Assembly (NCBI GenBank): GCA_035502515.1
Contig: DATJUH010000396.1
Location: 1 to 9,056, forward strand
Length of the DNA stretch: 9,056 bases
Source of the DNA: Fen-671 sp035502515
Lineage (GTDB): Bacteria > Actinomycetota > Acidimicrobiia > Acidimicrobiales > Palsa-688
Reading direction: 5' to 3'
Made by a program: the position numbers and the translations under genes. This document shows, one piece after another, positions 6,589 through 9,056 of the stretch (position 1 is its first letter; every line of letters starts with the position of its first letter). Below the pieces are notes generated by a model. It made no database searches. It had not been told where the DNA came from and worked only from the letters and a program-made list of their open reading frames with translations.

Positions 6589-7832
6589 GTTCGTACCACC
6601 GTCCCGAAGGGGTTCTCGTGGTCGGGGCCGGCATCGTGGGTTTGTCGTGTGCCTGGTCGCTTCAGGACTACGGGGTCGAGGTCCGCGTGGTCGATCGCAT
6701 GCACCCCGGCGCCGGTGCCTCCTGGCAGAACGCCGGGTTCGTGTCGCCCGCGCTGTGCGCTCCGTTGCCGGAGCCGGCCATACTTCGTTACGGCGTCAGG
6801 GCGGTCTTGAGCCCCGGTTCCCCTGTCCAGGTCTTGTGGCGCAGCGATCCCCGGCTCATATCGTTTATGGCCCGGTTGGCGTCCCATTGCACCGCCGGCC
6901 AGTGGCGTCGCGGCATGGCCGCCTACCGTCCTCTCAACGAACAGGTGGCCCAGTCCTACGAGCGGCAGTGTGCCGGAGGGGTCGAATCTGATCTGGCCTC
7001 CGGCGACGTCCTGGCCTGTTTTGCCGACCAAGCCGGGAGGGTGGCTTTTATGCACGAGGTCGAGGGGATAATGGGCAGCGGTCAGGACGTCAAGGTCGAA
7101 CACCTTACGGGCGACGAAGCTCGGGAGCACGAACCGCACCTCTCCGCCCGGGTGGTGGCCGGGGTGCTGGTCAAGGGCCAGCAGTACCTGACCCCGTCCA
7201 ATTACGTGGCTGCTCTTGCTCGCAGTGTGCGCGCCCGGGGGGCGGAGATCCTCGACAACACAACAATTAATGCGGTCGAGAGGCGCGACAGCATCCTCGT
7301 GGCCCACGGCCAGGACATCGACTTCGAGGCAGAAGCGGTCGTACTGGCGAATGGTGCCTGGCTGAGCTCGCTGGCTGCGAAGCACGGGGTGCGGGCGCCG
7401 GTCTCCGGCGGCCGAGGTTATAGCTTTACTCTCCCGTGCCCCGAACCCTTCAAGGCGCCTACCTATTTTCCCTCGGCCCGGGTCGCCGTCACGCCGCAGG
7501 GTGACCGCGTCCGCATGGCGGGGATCATGGAGTTCGGTTCGCCGGATGCCCCTCCCAGGAGCGAGCGCATCGAGACGATGGCGCGCTCGGTACGTCCCTT
7601 TCTTCAGGGCCTGGACTGGGCCGCCCGCCACGACGACTGGATGGGCCCCCGCCCGCTGACGCCGGACGGACTTCCCCTGGTGGGGGAGACGCGTACACCC
7701 GGCGTCTTCGTGGCCGGCGGTCACGGGATGTGGGGGGTGACGCTCGGTCCCTTGACCGGTGCGTTGCTGGCTGAGCGTATTGCCACTGGCGTTGCTCCTC
7801 CCGAACTGAGAGCTCTCGATCCCGGCCGCTGA
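6585..7832 (+). CDS. FAD-dependent D-amino acid dehydrogenase/oxidase (DadA-like, DAO family)
   Basis: Flavoprotein predicted to oxidise a D-amino acid to the imino acid, which hydrolyses to a 2-oxo acid and ammonia. The 415 residues compare with 432 for E. coli DadA. The FAD Rossmann motif is at 12-21 (VVGAGIVGLS), with VVDR at 35-38 ending the second strand. NAGFVSP at 49-55 parallels NAGQISP of DadA, GGRGYSFTLP at 275-284 parallels its LKGYSLTIP, and MGPRPLTPDGLPLVGET at 353-369 followed by GGHGMWG at 378-384 is the strongly conserved C-terminal flavin region. The chosen start is GTG 6585, overlapping the S15 stop by 4 bp (GTGA) and placing the FAD motif about ten residues in, as usual. 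The frame stays open upstream to 6306, but that part is a shadow of the S15 gene. Last gene of the operon. Glycine or sarcosine oxidase-like activity cannot be excluded, as these share the fold. Confidence 0.91.
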   Translation: MSSYHRPEGVLVVGAGIVGLSCAWSLQDYGVEVRVVDRMHPGAGASWQNAGFVSPALCAPLPEPAILRYGVRAVLSPGSPVQVLWRSDPRLISFMARLASHCTAGQWRRGMAAYRPLNEQVAQSYERQCAGGVESDLASGDVLACFADQAGRVAFMHEVEGIMGSGQDVKVEHLTGDEAREHEPHLSARVVAGVLVKGQQYLTPSNYVAALARSVRARGAEILDNTTINAVERRDSILVAHGQDIDFEAEAVVLANGAWLSSLAAKHGVRAPVSGGRGYSFTLPCPEPFKAPTYFPSARVAVTPQGDRVRMAGIMEFGSPDAPPRSERIETMARSVRPFLQGLDWAARHDDWMGPRPLTPDGLPLVGETRTPGVFVAGGHGMWGVTLGPLTGALLAERIATGVAPPELRALDPGR

Positions 7833-7853
7833 CATGCCTGGACGGGCCGTTTT
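7823..7853 (+). terminator. weak terminator candidate at the operon end
   Basis: CGGCC (7823-7827, within the last codons) can pair with GGCCG (7845-7849), directly followed by TTTT (7850-7853). The loop is 17 nt and the stem only five pairs, so this is a poor Rho-independent terminator. Its position at the stop codon of the last operon gene is the main argument for it. Confidence 0.25.
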
Positions 7854-7941
7854 ATAAGGCTTCACCATGGCGGTCAGGAGATCCGCTTCGGGTGCGTCGC
7901 CGGTTGCTGACGGGGCGTTGAGCATTGTGGCATGTCAGCGC

Positions 7942-7972
7942 TCCTGGTGCGAGGTCGGTCGCCACACCAGGA
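7942..7972. other. hairpin in the convergent intergenic gap
   Basis: TCCTGGTG (7942-7949) and CACCAGGA (7965-7972) form a perfect 8-bp inverted repeat around 15 nt. An alternative fold pairs seven of these and adds an inner GCGA/TCGC stem (7949-7952 with 7959-7962). It lies roughly midway between the two convergent genes, where a bidirectional terminator would be expected, but neither strand has a T-tract after it. The remainder of the 221-bp gap (7833-8053) shows no convincing gene; a 68-codon plus-strand frame from 7867 has no family resemblance and runs into the end of the glucoamylase gene. Confidence 0.4.
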
Positions 7973-8053
7973 TCAGCGTAAGCAGGCGACCTTGGCATCT
8001 CAGCGATCTTTGTTTTCCGATGACGAATTGGGACATCGTGTCCGCAGTATTGC

Positions 8054-9056
8054 CTAGGGTATTTTCGACCTGACGGCCACCGCCGATATGTATGCGGCGT
8101 AGCTCCACGTAAGGTTGGCAACGCTTCTCTCATAACCTGTTTGTTGGTCGAACTGTTCGCTGAGCTCGTAATTGTTGGAGTGGTAGACGACGGCGTTGAG
8201 CATGTTGTCGCCGGCGGAGCGCAATGCGCCGACCACCTGGGCCGAAGGGGTCGACGACGTCAGCCCCAGCTGAGCGAAGAACTCATCGGCAAGCTGGTCG
8301 CCCGGCACGGACGCCCCGTTCGCGATCACGCCGGCCACCTCGTAGTAAAGCTGCGCGAACGCGCACGTGCAGACGGCCCAAGGGTGCCCCGTGTCGCTCG
8401 TCAGGCTGAGGCCGTCGTACTGGTCGCCAAGGTAACGGCCCAGGACAGGACCAAGGCCGATGTCGTTGTCAGCCGCGTTTATGGGGTAGGCCGCGGCGCC
8501 CCCGGCCGCCCATTGCGCCCGCACCTGGGCCGCTGTCGACAGTAGCTCTGGGTCAGTGGGCTCGATGCCGTTGCCGTACACACAGGCCAGTATGGGGTCG
8601 ATGCTCGGGTCGTAGGGAGCCTGGGGGTCACCTGAAAGCCTCTCGGCGCCCAGCACTGACACGTAGTAGCTGCCCTGTTCCGACCAATGCGACGAGATGG
8701 CCTGGGCCAGCCACTGGGCGGCCGTCGACGTGCCGTTCGGGACCGTGAGCCCGAGGGCTTGGCCCTGTGCCATTACTTCGTTGAAGCATCGCAACTGGAC
8801 GCAACGGGCGAAGAGGGACTGGCCATATGTGTCCTCCCAGTGCGTGACAGTGCCCGCCTGGTACCTGTCGTCGTCGAGCAGGTAGCCGAGATCGGCGGCG
8901 ATGACCCCTGCTGCTAATTCCTGCTGAGCTGAGGGAAGGCTCGGCCAGCTTTGAAGGACGGTCAGAATGCGCAAAGCCGGGCCGTCGCTCTCGTCGGCCG
9001 CGTTTGTAGGGCCTCCCTCAGGTGTGTACTTGGCCTGGCCGAGGACGCCCCCGCCC
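8054..9056 (-). CDS. GH15 glucoamylase, C-terminal part (5' end beyond the window)
   Basis: Exo-acting glucan 1,4-alpha-glucosidase that releases beta-glucose from the non-reducing ends of starch-like glucans. The frame is open from the right edge to TAG at 8054-8056, giving 333 visible residues. A TTG at 8972-8974 could be mistaken for a start, but the homology continues upstream: LGQAKY and, just before that TTG, SDGPALR correspond to GEPKF and RDGPALR of fungal glucoamylases. The general acid Glu is in THWEDTYGQSLF (codon 8834-8836; fungal DLWEEVNGSSFF) and the catalytic base Glu is in ELSEQFD (codon 8156-8158; fungal MSEQYD). DTGHPWAVCT and NLTWSYAAY match GNPWFLCT and DLTWSYAAL. The protein ends about 16 residues after the LTWSYAA motif, so no C-terminal starch-binding domain is present. 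The N-terminal half, any signal peptide and the promoter lie outside the window. It is convergent with the operon and probably unrelated in function. Confidence 0.88.
   Translation of the reverse strand, partial: GGGVLGQAKYTPEGGPTNAADESDGPALRILTVLQSWPSLPSAQQELAAGVIAADLGYLLDDDRYQAGTVTHWEDTYGQSLFARCVQLRCFNEVMAQGQALGLTVPNGTSTAAQWLAQAISSHWSEQGSYYVSVLGAERLSGDPQAPYDPSIDPILACVYGNGIEPTDPELLSTAAQVRAQWAAGGAAAYPINAADNDIGLGPVLGRYLGDQYDGLSLTSDTGHPWAVCTCAFAQLYYEVAGVIANGASVPGDQLADEFFAQLGLTSSTPSAQVVGALRSAGDNMLNAVVYHSNNYELSEQFDQQTGYERSVANLTWSYAAYISAVAVRSKIP

Noticed and set aside
6549..7925. 458-codon open frame on the minus strand opposite the flavoenzyme gene
   Set aside because: It mirrors a clear DadA-like gene, has no recognisable domain and a composition rich in Arg, Gly, His and Pro; long antisense frames are expected opposite GC-rich coding sequence.
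7867..8073. Small 68-codon plus-strand gene in the convergent gap
   Set aside because: No ribosome binding site of note, no recognisable domain, and it runs into the 3' end of the glucoamylase gene.
8972..8974. TTG as start codon of the glucoamylase
   Set aside because: Homology to GH15 continues through this codon, which reads as Leu in DGPALR, and the frame is open to the window edge, so the gene is a partial one.

Overview
The window is GC-rich, with strong G/C preference at third codon positions, Shine-Dalgarno-led genes and a high-GC Gram-positive style. This suggests an actinobacterium, possibly of the Acidimicrobiia or a related deep lineage. That placement is an impression from composition and protein style, not a demonstrated assignment. 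No RNA gene, CRISPR array, insertion sequence or attachment site was seen.

Region 1 (1-180) is a leader upstream of the operon. It holds a tandem 9-bp direct repeat, a 12-bp GC palindrome and a strong ribosome binding site. Region 2 (181-7832) is one tightly packed plus-strand operon of six genes: (a) an extracytoplasmic family-5 solute-binding protein, (b) and (c) two DppB/DppC-type ABC permeases, (d) an M55 zinc D-aminopeptidase of the Bacillus DppA type, (e) an S15/CocE-type alpha/beta-hydrolase, and (f) a DadA-type FAD-dependent D-amino acid dehydrogenase/oxidase. Spacings are 37 bp, -8 bp, 44 bp, -1 bp and -4 bp, so four of the six genes are joined to a neighbour by a stop/start overlap. 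Region 3 (7833-8053) is a short convergent intergenic gap with a hairpin. Region 4 (8054-9056, minus strand) is the C-terminal part of a GH15 glucoamylase, cut by the right edge of the window.

Read together, the operon looks like a self-contained import-and-catabolism module. The binding protein and permeases would bring in a short peptide. The M55 enzyme and the S15 hydrolase, neither with a signal peptide, would cleave it in the cytoplasm. The flavoenzyme would oxidise the freed D-amino acid to a 2-oxo acid. The likely substrates are peptides or amides containing D-amino acids, such as D-Ala-D-Ala from peptidoglycan turnover. The S15 enzyme carries a D-x-E-D sequence at its catalytic Asp that resembles the amino-group-binding carboxylate cluster of alpha-amino acid ester hydrolases. 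This fits a substrate with a free alpha-amino group. The ABC ATPase genes such a transporter needs are not in the window. The glucoamylase is on the other strand and has no evident link to the operon.
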